DNA of 64,000 nucleotides from Blautia sp. (GCA_022769545.1 JALEJS010000034.1:62001-126000), one strand, 5' to 3'; numbered from the stretch's first letter, positions 27,299 to 36,922 are shown. Numbers and translations are program-made. The notes: a model not told the origin generated them from the sequence alone.

Positions 27299-27325
27299 AG
27301 GGCTGATTTTGTATCAGCCCTTATT
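27299..27325 (+). terminator. Second hairpin (attenuator) before the ATPase gene
   Basis: AGGGCTGAT and ATCAGCCCT pair perfectly around five bases and are followed by TATTTACTT, a weak U-run. It fits partial termination between binding protein and ATPase. Confidence 0.7.
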
Positions 27326-27351
27326 TACTTTAGAAGAGGAGGAGGAAAGAA

Positions 27352-28893
27352 TTGGAGCAGACATACGCCATTGAGCTGAAAAACATAACCAAACGATTTG
27401 GCAGTGTCGTGGCAAACGACAAAGTAAACATGTCCCTGAAAAAGGGCGAGATCCTCAGCCTGCTCGGGGAAAACGGATGTGGAAAGACCACTCTGATGAA
27501 CATGATTTCCGGTATCTATTATCCGGACGAAGGAAACATTTTTATGGATGGAAAAGAAGTATCCATCCGTTCCCCGAAAGATGCCTTTGAGCTGGGAATC
27601 GGTATGGTCCATCAGCATTTCAAGCTGGTGGATATTCTCACCGCGGCGGAAAATATCGTTCTTGGCCTTCCCGGAAAACAGGTTCTGAACATCCGCCAGG
27701 TAGCTGCCGAAATCAATGCTCTTGCTTCCAAATACGGTTTCGACATCGACCCGAACAAAAAGATCTACGACATGTCTGTTTCTCAGAAGCAGACCGTGGA
27801 AATCATCAAAATGCTGTACCGCGGTGCCCGCATTCTAATTCTGGACGAACCGACCGCCGTACTGACCCCGCAGGAATCAGACCGCTTATTTGAAGTCATG
27901 CGCAACATGCGAGATGATGGCTGTTCCATTATCCTGATCACGCATAAGCTTCACGAAGTATTATCCGTATCGGATCGGGTGACCATCCTTCGCAAAGGCA
28001 AATACATCGGTACCGTAGAAACTGCACAGGCCACTGTCTCCTCGCTCACCGAAATGATGGTTGGCGAAAAGGTGGAGCTGAATATTGACCGGCCGGATCC
28101 GGTCAATCCGGTAAAACGTCTGGAACTGAAAAATGTCACCTGTAAAAACATCGAAAACGTCACTACTCTGGATCATGCTACCCTCACCGCTTACGGCGGC
28201 GAGATTCTTGGCATTGCGGGAATTGCCGGCGGCGGCCAGAAAGAGCTTCTGGAAGCGATTGCCGGACTGCAGCCCATGACAGAGGGCGAAATTGACTACT
28301 ACCCGAACGATTCCCAAAAAGCGGAACGGATCTCCGGCATGGATGTCACCAGCATCCGCAAGCTGGGTGTCCGTCTGGCTTTTGTCCCGGAAGACCGTCT
28401 CGGAATGGGACTTGTCGGTTCTATGGATATGACCGATAATGTCATGCTTCGAAGCTACCGCAAAGGCTTTTCCCAGTTTCTGGACCGGAAAACTCCCGGA
28501 AAGCTGGCAACCGAAATCAAAGACCGGCTGGAGATCGTTACTCCCAGCATCACCTCTCCGGTCAGCAGAATGTCCGGCGGAAACGTACAGAAGGTTCTGG
28601 TCGGCAGAGAGATTGCACAGAATCCCAAGGTTCTGATGGTTGCCTACCCTACCCGCGGTATCGACATCAACTCATCCTACACCATCTATCAGCTTCTGAA
28701 TGAGCAGAAGCAGCAGGGTGTCGCTGTAATATGTGTCATCGAAGACCTGGATGTTCTTCTGGAATTATGTGACCGAATCGCGGTTCTGTGCGCCGGTCAG
28801 ATTACCGGTATCGTGGATGCCCGTTCTGTGACCAAAGAAGAAATCGGGGTACTGATGACCAAACATGAGAAGGGAGGCGCAGCCCATGCATAA
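27352..28893 (+). CDS. Nucleoside ABC transporter ATP-binding protein (double ATPase)
   Basis: 513-residue cytoplasmic ATPase with two nucleotide-binding halves, the arrangement of NupA and RbsA. In the first half Walker A is LLGENGCGKTTLMN, the signature MSVSQKQTVEI and Walker B LILDEPTAVLTP. In the second, Walker A is degenerate (GIAGGGQKELLEAI), the signature MSGGNVQKVLVGRE and Walker B VLMVAYPTRGID. It starts with TTG at 27352 behind GGAGGAGGAAAGAA; no ATG start fits as well. It overlaps the first permease gene by eight bases. Confidence 0.94.
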   Translation: MEQTYAIELKNITKRFGSVVANDKVNMSLKKGEILSLLGENGCGKTTLMNMISGIYYPDEGNIFMDGKEVSIRSPKDAFELGIGMVHQHFKLVDILTAAENIVLGLPGKQVLNIRQVAAEINALASKYGFDIDPNKKIYDMSVSQKQTVEIIKMLYRGARILILDEPTAVLTPQESDRLFEVMRNMRDDGCSIILITHKLHEVLSVSDRVTILRKGKYIGTVETAQATVSSLTEMMVGEKVELNIDRPDPVNPVKRLELKNVTCKNIENVTTLDHATLTAYGGEILGIAGIAGGGQKELLEAIAGLQPMTEGEIDYYPNDSQKAERISGMDVTSIRKLGVRLAFVPEDRLGMGLVGSMDMTDNVMLRSYRKGFSQFLDRKTPGKLATEIKDRLEIVTPSITSPVSRMSGGNVQKVLVGREIAQNPKVLMVAYPTRGIDINSSYTIYQLLNEQKQQGVAVICVIEDLDVLLELCDRIAVLCAGQITGIVDARSVTKEEIGVLMTKHEKGGAAHA

Positions 28894-29962
28894 AGAACCG
28901 TTTCTGCGTATGTCCAAAAGAGAATCCATCGGCCTCGGCAAGGTCATCCTGATATATGCCGCAGCTCTGCTTATGGCCCTGATCGTCAGTGCCGGTGTCA
29001 TTGTGGCACTGGTGCATATGAATCCGGTGGATGTATATAAAGCCATCTTTGACGGAGCTCTTGGCAGTAAACGCCGTATGTGGATCACCATCCGTGATAT
29101 GCTGATCCTTCTGTGTATTGCCGTAGGTCTGGCACCTGCATTCCGGATGCGTTTCTGGAACATCGGCGCAGAAGGCCAGATTCTTGTGGGCGGTGTCGTT
29201 TCGGCCGCGCTTATGATCAATCTGGGAGGAAAGATCCCGAATATTCTGCTTCTGGTTCTCATGTTCGCAGGCAGTGCCGCAGCCGGAATGATCTGGGGAT
29301 TGATTCCAACGATCTTCAAGGCTTCCTGGAAAACGAATGAGACCCTGTTTACGCTGATGATGAACTATATTGCCATGCAGGTCGTTACCTTCTGCGTGGT
29401 ATTCTGGGAAAACCCGAAGGGTTCCAACTCTGTCGGCATCATCAATCAGTCCACCCGCGCCGGCTGGCTTCCGAAAACACTGGGTACCGATTACTTCTGG
29501 AACATTGTCATTGTTTCGATTCTCACCGTTGCAATGTTCATTTATCTGAAATACAGCAAGCAGGGCTATGAGGTTGCTGTCGTCGGAGAAAGCGAGCGGA
29601 CCGCGCGCTATGCCGGAATCAATGTCCGCAGAGTGCTTCTGCGCACCATGGCCATTTCCGGTGCCATCTGCGGAATTGCAGGATTTATCCTTGTCAGCGG
29701 CTCCGGCCATACCATTTCCACATCCACTGCCGGAGGACGCGGATTTACCGCTATTATCGTTGCATGGATGGCGAAATTCAACACCTTTATCATGGTGCTG
29801 ATTTCTTTCGGAATCGTGTTCATGGAAAAGGGATCCATTCAGATTGCCTCACAGTACGGCCTGAACGAAAACGCATCCAGCATCATCCTGGGAATCATCC
29901 TGTTTTTCCTGATTGGTGCAGAATTCTTTGTCCGTTATAAAGTAGAACGAAATCATAAATAG
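28886..29962 (+). CDS. Nucleoside ABC transporter permease 1
   Basis: 358-residue membrane subunit (NupB-like), starting MHKEPFLRMSKRESI with a GGGAGG upstream inside the ATPase gene. About ten hydrophobic helices are seen. RFWNIGAEGQILVGG, TLFTLMMNYIAMQ and VGESERTARYAGIN are signatures of the BPD_transp_2 family. It is translationally coupled to the ATPase by an eight-base overlap and is followed by a second permease after 12 bases. Confidence 0.93.
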   Translation: MHKEPFLRMSKRESIGLGKVILIYAAALLMALIVSAGVIVALVHMNPVDVYKAIFDGALGSKRRMWITIRDMLILLCIAVGLAPAFRMRFWNIGAEGQILVGGVVSAALMINLGGKIPNILLLVLMFAGSAAAGMIWGLIPTIFKASWKTNETLFTLMMNYIAMQVVTFCVVFWENPKGSNSVGIINQSTRAGWLPKTLGTDYFWNIVIVSILTVAMFIYLKYSKQGYEVAVVGESERTARYAGINVRRVLLRTMAISGAICGIAGFILVSGSGHTISTSTAGGRGFTAIIVAWMAKFNTFIMVLISFGIVFMEKGSIQIASQYGLNENASSIILGIILFFLIGAEFFVRYKVERNHK

Positions 29963-29974
29963 GAGGAAAATGCG

Positions 29975-30955
29975 ATGAGTACAATTATCATTTTTATACA
30001 AAAAGCAATCGTACAGGGCATGGGAATCCTGTTTGGAGCAGAGGGCGAGATTCTGACAGAAAAATCCGGAAATCTGAATCTTGGTATTCCCGGAATCATG
30101 TATATGGGCGGAATTGCCGGACTGATGGGCGCATTCTTTTATGAAAAGAGCACGGAAAACCCCAATTCCTTCGTTGGTATGCTGATTTCTCTGCTCTGTG
30201 CATTTTTATGTGCCACACTGGGTGGTCTGATCTACAGTGTTCTGACCATCACCCTGCGGGCAAATCAGAACGTCACCGGTCTTGCGTTGACCACCTTCGG
30301 CACCGGCTTCGGCAACTTCTTCGGAGGTTCCATCTCCAAGCTGGCCGGCGGTGTCGGTCAGATTTCGGTTGCCACGACCGCCAAGGCCTATCAGACTAAA
30401 ATACCGGGACTTTCCAAAATACCGGTGATCGGAGATATCCTTTTCTCGTATGGTTTTCTCACCTACGTTGCTCTGATCCTGGCTGTCATTCTTTCTTTCT
30501 TCCTGTTCCGCACAAGAAAGGGACTGAACCTCCGTGCGGTGGGAGAGAATCCGGGAACGGCAGATGCGGCAGGCATCAACGTGACAAAATACAAATATCT
30601 TTCCACCTGTCTCGGTGCCGGAATTGCCGGGCTGGGCGGTCTGTATTTCGTCATGGAATACAGCGGCGGAACCTGGACAGACAACGGATTCGGTGACCGC
30701 GGATGGCTGGCAGTTGCTCTGGTTATTTTCGCGATGTGGAGACCGCTGAATGCCATCTGGGGCTCTGTTCTGTTCGGTGCCCTGTATATCCTCTATCTGT
30801 ATATTCCGGGGCTCGGCCGAAGCATGCAGGAAGTATTTAAAGCGCTTCCGTATCTGGTAACCATCATCGTTCTGATCATTACCAGCTTCCGTAAGAAAAA
30901 AGAGAATCAGCCTCCGGCAGGTCTGGGTATCCCATACTTCCGTGAGGAACGATAA
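29975..30955 (+). CDS. Nucleoside ABC transporter permease 2
   Basis: 326-residue membrane subunit (NupC-like) that pairs with the previous gene. Around ten helices; AEGEILTEKSGNLNLGIPGIMYMG and AVGENPGTADAAGINV are family signatures. AGGAGG lies before the ATG. It is the last gene of the operon and is followed by a 16-bp perfect terminator stem. Confidence 0.93.
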   Translation: MSTIIIFIQKAIVQGMGILFGAEGEILTEKSGNLNLGIPGIMYMGGIAGLMGAFFYEKSTENPNSFVGMLISLLCAFLCATLGGLIYSVLTITLRANQNVTGLALTTFGTGFGNFFGGSISKLAGGVGQISVATTAKAYQTKIPGLSKIPVIGDILFSYGFLTYVALILAVILSFFLFRTRKGLNLRAVGENPGTADAAGINVTKYKYLSTCLGAGIAGLGGLYFVMEYSGGTWTDNGFGDRGWLAVALVIFAMWRPLNAIWGSVLFGALYILYLYIPGLGRSMQEVFKALPYLVTIIVLIITSFRKKKENQPPAGLGIPYFREER

Positions 30956-30974
30956 AAACAAAAAAACACTCCCT

Positions 30975-31018
30975 ATGGCAGTGATTCCATGCAGGCTATG
31001 GAATCACTGCCATTTTTG
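30975..31018. terminator. Terminator of the nucleoside transporter operon
   Basis: ATGGCAGTGATTCCAT (30975-30990) and its perfect complement (30998-31013) flank a seven-base loop, then TTTTTG on the plus strand. On the minus strand a T-run follows about eight bases after the stem, so it may also stop the convergent YibE/F gene. Confidence 0.9.
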
Positions 31019-31070
31019 CGTATGAGCGTGTTCGTCTATGGATTTGACAGCAGATGACCGGAAGTAATAT

Positions 31071-32192
31071 TTACTGTCTGTTTCGTGTCAGGAGAAAGCC
31101 GCTGGTAAGCGCAGTAAAGGGTGCAACCGTAACCAGTCCGAAGCTTCCCACCACCGTATCCAGAAGCTCCGCAGATACATACTTGTAATTTAATATGTTT
31201 CCAATGGGTGTCCCCTGCGCCATAAAGGTCATCAGAAGGGCGATATACCCTCCGGAATAAGCCAGAAGCAGTGTGGTCGTCATGGTACCCATTGCGGCAC
31301 GCCCCACATTCATTCCCGAACCGGCCGCTTCTCTCCAGCCGATTCCCGGCTTCTTTTCAATCACCTCATTCACCGCCGATGTGATATCCACCGACAGATC
31401 CATCATTGCTCCGGACGCTCCGATCAAGATCCCGCTCATAAAGATTCTTGTCAGATTCAGATCCTGATAGCCGGAATACAGTAGACTTTCGGAATAAGCC
31501 ATCACTGCCCCGTGAATTTTAAATGCATCCGTGAACAGACATCCCATCACACAGGTCACCAGAACTCCCAGAAGAGCGCCGCTGCTGGCTGCAATGGTTT
31601 TGCGGCTGAAGCCGTATACCAGAAAAATGATCAGTACCGTAAGGAATGCCGTAATCAGAATCCCGCACCAGACCGGATTGATTCCCCGCAGATATGCCGG
31701 AACCAGGATTTTCCATATGGTCAGAATCGTGATCACAAAAGAATAGACTGCCCGCAGGCCGGTCCGCCCGGCAAACAGTACAAGCAGAGCCACAAACAGT
31801 CCGCCCAGCAGCAGCTCCTTATCCACCCGGTAATGATCGCTCATCATGACCGACAGGATTTCATTGTCACGGTAGCTGATCACCACCTGCGCAACGTCTC
31901 CCTCCCGGAACATTTTATCGCTTTCCAGAGAACCGCTGAGCATGTTTACTGCCCGGGTTTTCTGCCCTTTGAACTTTCCTCCCAGAATTTCCACCTGACA
32001 GTACTGCTCCCCGGACTGAATCAGCCCGGAGTTGGTAACGGTACTCTCGTCTGTGGAAAGTACTCTGGCTCTCACACGGTCTGTACCTTTATAAATGACA
32101 GCATCCTCATAGCCCGTGGGAAGGGCCATGAGGATACCGATCAAAAGAATTGCCAGAAGAGAAACGGAATTCTTTTTCAGTATTTTCAGCAT
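31071..32192 (-). CDS. YibE/F-family membrane protein
   Basis: 373-residue protein with an N-terminal membrane helix, a soluble beta domain of about 110 residues, and then seven or so helices. Family features include GCLFTDAFKIHGAVMA, IFMSGILIGASGAMMDLSVDI and a C-terminal LLDTVVGSFGLVTVAPFTAL. The function of YibE/F proteins is not established. Its ATG follows the alkaline phosphatase stop by a single base, so the two are translationally coupled, which suggests phosphate or envelope stress as a shared theme (inference). Confidence 0.85.
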   Translation of the reverse strand: MLKILKKNSVSLLAILLIGILMALPTGYEDAVIYKGTDRVRARVLSTDESTVTNSGLIQSGEQYCQVEILGGKFKGQKTRAVNMLSGSLESDKMFREGDVAQVVISYRDNEILSVMMSDHYRVDKELLLGGLFVALLVLFAGRTGLRAVYSFVITILTIWKILVPAYLRGINPVWCGILITAFLTVLIIFLVYGFSRKTIAASSGALLGVLVTCVMGCLFTDAFKIHGAVMAYSESLLYSGYQDLNLTRIFMSGILIGASGAMMDLSVDITSAVNEVIEKKPGIGWREAAGSGMNVGRAAMGTMTTTLLLAYSGGYIALLMTFMAQGTPIGNILNYKYVSAELLDTVVGSFGLVTVAPFTALTSGFLLTRNRQ

Positions 32193-32193
32193 A

Positions 32194-33729
32194 TCAGTTT
32201 ACTCCTGTCAAAGCAGCCAGTTTGTTATAGATATCTGTATTATCATAATATCCTTCAAACTGCTCCTGTCCATTGCCCATAGCAAATACTTCCACAGGAA
32301 GTCCTGTATGTGCATAGGAGGAGAAGCTGATACCGGATTTGTTGTTCAGAATATGTGTGATGGTAACAGTCAGCGGCTCATAACTTCCATACAGAAGATA
32401 TTCTTCCTGCCCGAATTCCTCCTCGTCACCGGTTCTGGACATGGTTTCTTCGTATGCTGCCTTCAGTTTGTCATATTCATACTGCGTCAGTACCAGGGAT
32501 CCGGTATCCTCAGATTCCGGATGGGAATCTACACTGTCCTTCTGCGCTGCTGCCTCATTCTCTCCGGCTGGTGCCTGAAGACCAAACAGTTCTGTCACAT
32601 CTGCCATGACCGTGTCAAAATCTGTTTTGTTTTCTTTATAGGCAGAAACGTAGTCGGAATCAAACCTGGCATAAGAAAGCTTCTGATTGCTGATATTTGC
32701 AAGGAAGGTATCATAATCTGTTCCCGCAAATCCGATCGTCAGGCCACCGGTCTCATGATCGCCGGTCACCAGAATCAGTGTTTCTTCCGGATGTTCCTCA
32801 TAAAAATCCACAGCCTTTCCGATTGCATCATCCAGCGCGACGGTATCCGTAATGGTAGCTGCCGCATCATTGGCATGACATGCCCAGTCAATTTTTCCGC
32901 CTTCCACCATCATGAAAAAGCCGTTGTCATTGTCCAGAACCTCGATTCCCTTCTGCACATAATCTGCCAGGCTCCAGTCTCCTTCTTCCAGATCCATTTC
33001 ATAGCTCATGGCACTTTCATCTGCCAGATTCTCATCGATGATAATGGTCTTTCCGGTCTCTGCTGTCACTGCCTCTGCTTCCGCCGTTGTCATGGCTAAC
33101 GTGTATCCTGCATCCTTTGCCAGCTCATAGAGATCCTCCTGATCTCCCTCTGCTCCGGTTGTCTTTTTCAGGCCGCCTCCGGCGAAGTAATCGAACTCAC
33201 TGGCAATCAGTTCCTGCCCAATCTCATAGTAGCTGTTTCGGGATGCCTGATGTGCATAGAAGGCTGCCGGTGTGGCATGGTTCAGGTTTACAGAGGAAAG
33301 AATTCCGACCTTATATCCCAGCTGTTTTTTCAGCTTTTCCGCGATGGTCTCATAAGCTGTTTCCATCTTCTCATCCATATTAATGGTTCCGCTGTAAGTC
33401 TTATGTCCTGTGGCAATAGATGTGGCTGTGGAAGCGGAATCCGGACAGAAGGATGTGCTGTCATAAGTCTGCGCGGATCCGGCAACCGAAAATGCCATCA
33501 TATTCAGCTTGCTCTCGCTGGTAAGAATCTCATCTTGGTCATCCTCAATGGCATTCAGATAATAATTTGTGGTCTGAATCTGCGGGTAGCTCATTCCATC
33601 CCCGATAAACAGGAAAATATATTTGGGTGTCTTTGTTTCTTCCGCTGCCATAACATTCCGGGGAACGGCCACTCCCGGTACCGTCATGCTGGCTGCAAGT
33701 AATAATGCTCCGATTTTTTTTGCTTTCAT
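32194..33729 (-). CDS. Secreted alkaline phosphatase
   Basis: Exported phosphomonoesterase of the PhoA family, 511 residues from MKAKKIGALL. The signal peptide ends near NVMAAEET. Metal and catalytic motifs are complete: FLFIGDGMSYPQIQ, CPDSASTATSIATGHKT with the nucleophile Ser, GDHETGGLTIG and AHTGLPVEVFAMG. A segment of about 40 residues before the last motif is polar and low in complexity. AAGGAG lies before the ATG. No clear Pho box was seen in the short upstream gap. Confidence 0.94.
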   Translation of the reverse strand: MKAKKIGALLLAASMTVPGVAVPRNVMAAEETKTPKYIFLFIGDGMSYPQIQTTNYYLNAIEDDQDEILTSESKLNMMAFSVAGSAQTYDSTSFCPDSASTATSIATGHKTYSGTINMDEKMETAYETIAEKLKKQLGYKVGILSSVNLNHATPAAFYAHQASRNSYYEIGQELIASEFDYFAGGGLKKTTGAEGDQEDLYELAKDAGYTLAMTTAEAEAVTAETGKTIIIDENLADESAMSYEMDLEEGDWSLADYVQKGIEVLDNDNGFFMMVEGGKIDWACHANDAAATITDTVALDDAIGKAVDFYEEHPEETLILVTGDHETGGLTIGFAGTDYDTFLANISNQKLSYARFDSDYVSAYKENKTDFDTVMADVTELFGLQAPAGENEAAAQKDSVDSHPESEDTGSLVLTQYEYDKLKAAYEETMSRTGDEEEFGQEEYLLYGSYEPLTVTITHILNNKSGISFSSYAHTGLPVEVFAMGNGQEQFEGYYDNTDIYNKLAALTGVN

Positions 33730-33877
33730 AATAATCTCCTTCATTTCTTCCATTTTGTATCCATGGATTTCTCTTACAGGACACAATATAAAAGAGAAAT
33801 ATTAAATGAAAGCACCTGTTTTTGCTAAATTCCGGTAAAACCTGCACAAAGCCTGCCCCCCCTCCAGGAGTATCATG

Positions 33878-33920
33878 AAAAAACGACATGTCCCTTTCAG
33901 AAATTGAACATGCCGTTTTA
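33878..33920 (-). terminator. Terminator between the deacetylase and phosphatase genes
   Basis: On the minus strand AAAACGGCATGTTC pairs with GGACATGTCGTTTT at 12 of 14 positions (the two others are G-U), followed by TTTTTC. Both flanking genes are on the minus strand, and the hairpin lies upstream of the deacetylase stop by position, so its orientation serves the incoming deacetylase side only if read from plus; it may be bidirectional. Confidence 0.5.
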
Positions 33921-33990
33921 CAATCTTTATTTTATCTCTGCCTCGGAATGTATCTCTCACCGTTCACTCCGGCTGCTGCAGCATCCCGGA

Positions 33991-35265
33991 CTATTCACTG
34001 TAGTCCGAATCATAGCTGTCATAGTCATAGCCATAACTCTCATCGTAATTTTCGCTGTCATAACTGCTGTCATAGCTGCTGTCATAACTTCCGCTGTCGG
34101 AAGAATCCGAAGAAGAACCGGAATCCTCCGTCACTGCAGCTTCCTCCCCGGATCCCTCGTAACCGGCTACCTGCCCGGAATTGAGAGAGCTTGCCCAGAA
34201 GTCGGAATAATTCGCACTCTGCAGAGTTACGCCTTTGGCCGCTGCCATCTCACTTAAGGTCACCAGCTTATATCCTTTTTCCACCAGTTCCGGAATGATC
34301 CGCAGCGAAGCTTCCACGGACGGCTGATGTATGTCATGCATGAGAATAATGGAACCATCCGTCAGATCGCCATTCATAATGGAATCATAATCCTGCTGAG
34401 CATCCAGAAGAGACCAGTCCAGAGAATCCAGCGACCACATGAAGAACGGCTTTCCTACCGCCTCAATGATTTCCTGATTGTAAGAACCATAGGGTGCCCT
34501 CGCAACCGTGGATGCCTGTCCGCAGGCTTCTATCAGAGCTGCGTCTGTATCCGTGTACTGCTTTACCGCCTCATCCAGACTGACTGTTGTCAGCTGCGTA
34601 TGATCCCAGGAATGGCTTCCCAGCTCACATCCGATTTCCAGCATCCTCTTGGGGATGTCCGGGTAGGAGCTCACAAGCGATCCCAGCATAAAGAACGTTG
34701 CATGTGCATTGTTCTCTTCCAGGCAGTCCAGAAGCTGATCTGTATACTGACCGGGGCCGTCATCATAAGTCAGTGCCAGCATCGGGCGCTGTTTGTCCGG
34801 ATTGTATGTCCCGTCATCGTTAAAATAATAGTCATTAAATCCCTTGCTCACCCAGCCGGTCTGTATGTATCCATTCTGATCAAAATAGTATGTAGATCCG
34901 TCAATTTCCTGAAAACCGTCTGCATAAAAGGTTCCGTCTGTATTCTGATACCAGCGGCCATTCTCGCCGTCATGCCAGCCCGGTGTTTTTTCCGTAATTT
35001 TATCCGTGTCCGCCCCGCCCTTCAACGGCTGCCGGACTGCTGCATCCGGATCCGTCTCAGCTGCATCCACTGTCTGTTGTTCCGTCACGGAACTCTCTGT
35101 CTTTCCACCGCCGGAACGGTGCATGATCGGTAAAATGATTCCCCGGATGACAAAAATCACAACCAGAATTGCAGCAACTGCCATGACCCCCAGTCTGGTC
35201 AGCTTCCGTATCATCATCTGCCTTTTTTTCCTGCGCATTCTCTCGCGCATTTTCCGCTTATCCAT
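33991..35265 (-). CDS. Polysaccharide deacetylase with N-terminal anchor, wall-binding-like repeats and Tyr/Ser/Asp tail
   Basis: 424-residue cell-surface NodB-type enzyme that probably removes acetyl groups from peptidoglycan or other amino sugars. A signal anchor at about 23-48 is followed by repeats resembling cell-wall-binding modules (GRWYQNTDGTFYADGF, STYYFDQNGYIQTGW). The NodB motifs are complete: LTYDDGPGQ, HSWDH, RAPYGSYN, SLDW and LMHDIH. The last 45 residues form a repetitive tail of Ser, Tyr and Asp (SYDSSYDSSYDS). It has a promoter at 35319-35347 and appears monocistronic. Confidence 0.92.
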   Translation of the reverse strand: MDKRKMRERMRRKKRQMMIRKLTRLGVMAVAAILVVIFVIRGIILPIMHRSGGGKTESSVTEQQTVDAAETDPDAAVRQPLKGGADTDKITEKTPGWHDGENGRWYQNTDGTFYADGFQEIDGSTYYFDQNGYIQTGWVSKGFNDYYFNDDGTYNPDKQRPMLALTYDDGPGQYTDQLLDCLEENNAHATFFMLGSLVSSYPDIPKRMLEIGCELGSHSWDHTQLTTVSLDEAVKQYTDTDAALIEACGQASTVARAPYGSYNQEIIEAVGKPFFMWSLDSLDWSLLDAQQDYDSIMNGDLTDGSIILMHDIHQPSVEASLRIIPELVEKGYKLVTLSEMAAAKGVTLQSANYSDFWASSLNSGQVAGYEGSGEEAAVTEDSGSSSDSSDSGSYDSSYDSSYDSENYDESYGYDYDSYDSDYSE

Positions 35266-35318
35266 GTAATGTAACCCCTTATATCTGAAAACATTCTCTC
35301 TTAAAATTCTTCTTTTTT

Positions 35319-35347
35319 ATAATACATCATTCGCCAGAGAATTACAA
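35319..35347 (-). promoter_or_regulatory. Promoter of the tailed deacetylase gene
   Basis: TTGTAA (35347-35342) and TATTAT (35324-35319) on the minus strand with 17 bases between. The surrounding AT-rich DNA fits a promoter. Confidence 0.6.
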
Positions 35348-35414
35348 TTCATTTCCATAAACTAAATCATTTTTTTAGAATTATTTTAATTTTTATTCCT
35401 GTTTTTCTCCGATA

Positions 35415-35453
35415 ATAAAACGGAGCGGTATCTCCGTGGACGCCTGCTCCGTT
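35415..35453 (-). terminator. Terminator of the deacetylase-foldase operon
   Basis: On the minus strand AACGGAGC and GCTCCGTT flank about 20 bases and are followed by TTTATTATC. An inner CCACGGAG may stack. It ends the operon 38475-40088, 36949-38454, 35507-36922. Confidence 0.65.
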
Positions 35454-35506
35454 CCAGTATTTCCTGCGATTTTGTTTACCGTTTGCGGCTTTCTGAAAAC
35501 GCCCTG

Positions 35507-36922
35507 TTATTCTGCTGCCTCATCTGCATTTGCAGTCTCGCCATCCGCATCTTCAAAATCTGCCTCCACCGTCACATCATCTTCTCCGGCCTCTTCCTCA
35601 AAAATAATCTCCTCTTCCGGGTCGATGTCTTCCAGTTCACCGATGACCTCTGCGTTTTCCATCTCGTCCTCCGGAATTTCTTCCATCAGTGCCTCATTCT
35701 CGTCTCCGCTCTCCGCAATGGTATCCCCTACGATTACCTGTTCTTTTATATCCGCATTTTCCACAATAAATTCCAGTACACGGGTCAGACCGATGGTCTC
35801 ATCCACCTCCTGGCCATACTCGTCCACAAATTCTGCCAGATTATCGTAGCCGTACATAGACATGAGTTCTTCCTGAATCTCCTGACATCTCGCATCATCC
35901 AGTGTAAATCCTTCTGCATCCATAATAGCCTGCACAATCAGATTCTGTTTTACTTTATATTCTGCATACATCTGATTCTGCTCGTCATACTCCTCCTGAC
36001 TCATTCCCTGGGATTCCAGGAATTCCTCCATGGTCATACCAGCCTGCTCAACATATGCCTGATAGAAAGACTCTGCCTGCTCAATCTGATTTTTCAGATC
36101 CTGTTCCGGATATTCTTTGACCTCTGTCTCCTCGAGAACCTGCTCCCACGCAAGGCTGTTCAGATTTTCTTTCGCAGATGCCACTGCCTCTTCCTGAAGT
36201 TCCTTCTTTACTTCTTCTTTATATTCTTCTACCGTCTTGCTTGTTTCTGAATTGGCAGCAACCCAGTCATCGGTGAGTTCGGGCGCACGGCTGACTTTCT
36301 GCACTGTCACGCGGAAGGTTACGCTGACACCTGCCATCTCCTCATTCCAGTAATCTTCCGGGAACGAAAGATCAATGTCCTTTGTCTCACCGGTCTTCAT
36401 ACCCACGACACCGTCCTCAAATCCTTCAATAAAGGATCCGCTTCCGATTTCCAGATCATAGCCTTCCGCACTTCCGCCTTCAAATTCCTCTCCGTCACGG
36501 GTTCCCACATAATCGATGGTTGCGATGTCGCCCATCTCAACGGTTCCGTTTTTCACCTCTTCCGGATTTTCCAGAAGGCGCTGGCTGATTTCATATTCCA
36601 CTGACTCCTCATCAATTTCTTCAATGGTGTTTTCCAGCGTGATTCCTTTGTATTCCGCAAGTGTAATATACTTTGTGGGATCATCCACGGAGACGAGACG
36701 TCCGCCGGATTCGGTTGTTGTCTCTGAAGCCGGCTTCTCTTCTTTTTCCTCTTCCGCAGCAGGTGTTTCTTCTTCCTGTTCAGCTGGTTCTTCTTCTGCT
36801 GTTTCCTCCTCTGCGGCTTCCGTCTTTGTCTCTTCTTTTTTTGCGGCATCCTCATTTCCGCATGCGCTCAAAGCCAGTGCTGCACAGGCTGCCAGTACGG
36901 CAAGATATGTTCTTTTTTTCAT
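35507..36922 (-). CDS. Trigger-factor-like FKBP foldase lipoprotein
   Basis: 471-residue lipoprotein (lipobox LSACGN), so it acts outside the membrane, unlike ribosomal trigger factor. After an acidic spacer of about 60 residues there is an FKBP domain at about 120-205 (GDIATIDYVGTRDGEEFEGG, GSGSFIEGFEDGVVGMKTGE), then an alpha-helical region resembling the trigger-factor C-terminus (TVEEYKEEVKKELQEEA and GMTMEEFLESQGMSQEEY), and an acidic tail. It follows the second tandem deacetylase by 26 bases, in one operon, and is likely a chaperone for secreted wall enzymes (inference). Confidence 0.85.
   Translation of the reverse strand: MKKRTYLAVLAACAALALSACGNEDAAKKEETKTEAAEEETAEEEPAEQEEETPAAEEEKEEKPASETTTESGGRLVSVDDPTKYITLAEYKGITLENTIEEIDEESVEYEISQRLLENPEEVKNGTVEMGDIATIDYVGTRDGEEFEGGSAEGYDLEIGSGSFIEGFEDGVVGMKTGETKDIDLSFPEDYWNEEMAGVSVTFRVTVQKVSRAPELTDDWVAANSETSKTVEEYKEEVKKELQEEAVASAKENLNSLAWEQVLEETEVKEYPEQDLKNQIEQAESFYQAYVEQAGMTMEEFLESQGMSQEEYDEQNQMYAEYKVKQNLIVQAIMDAEGFTLDDARCQEIQEELMSMYGYDNLAEFVDEYGQEVDETIGLTRVLEFIVENADIKEQVIVGDTIAESGDENEALMEEIPEDEMENAEVIGELEDIDPEEEIIFEEEAGEDDVTVEADFEDADGETANADEAAE

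Noticed and set aside
33730..33870. Pho box upstream of the alkaline phosphatase gene
   Set aside because: Only weak AT-rich -10-like words were seen; no clear repeat pattern of a PhoP site.
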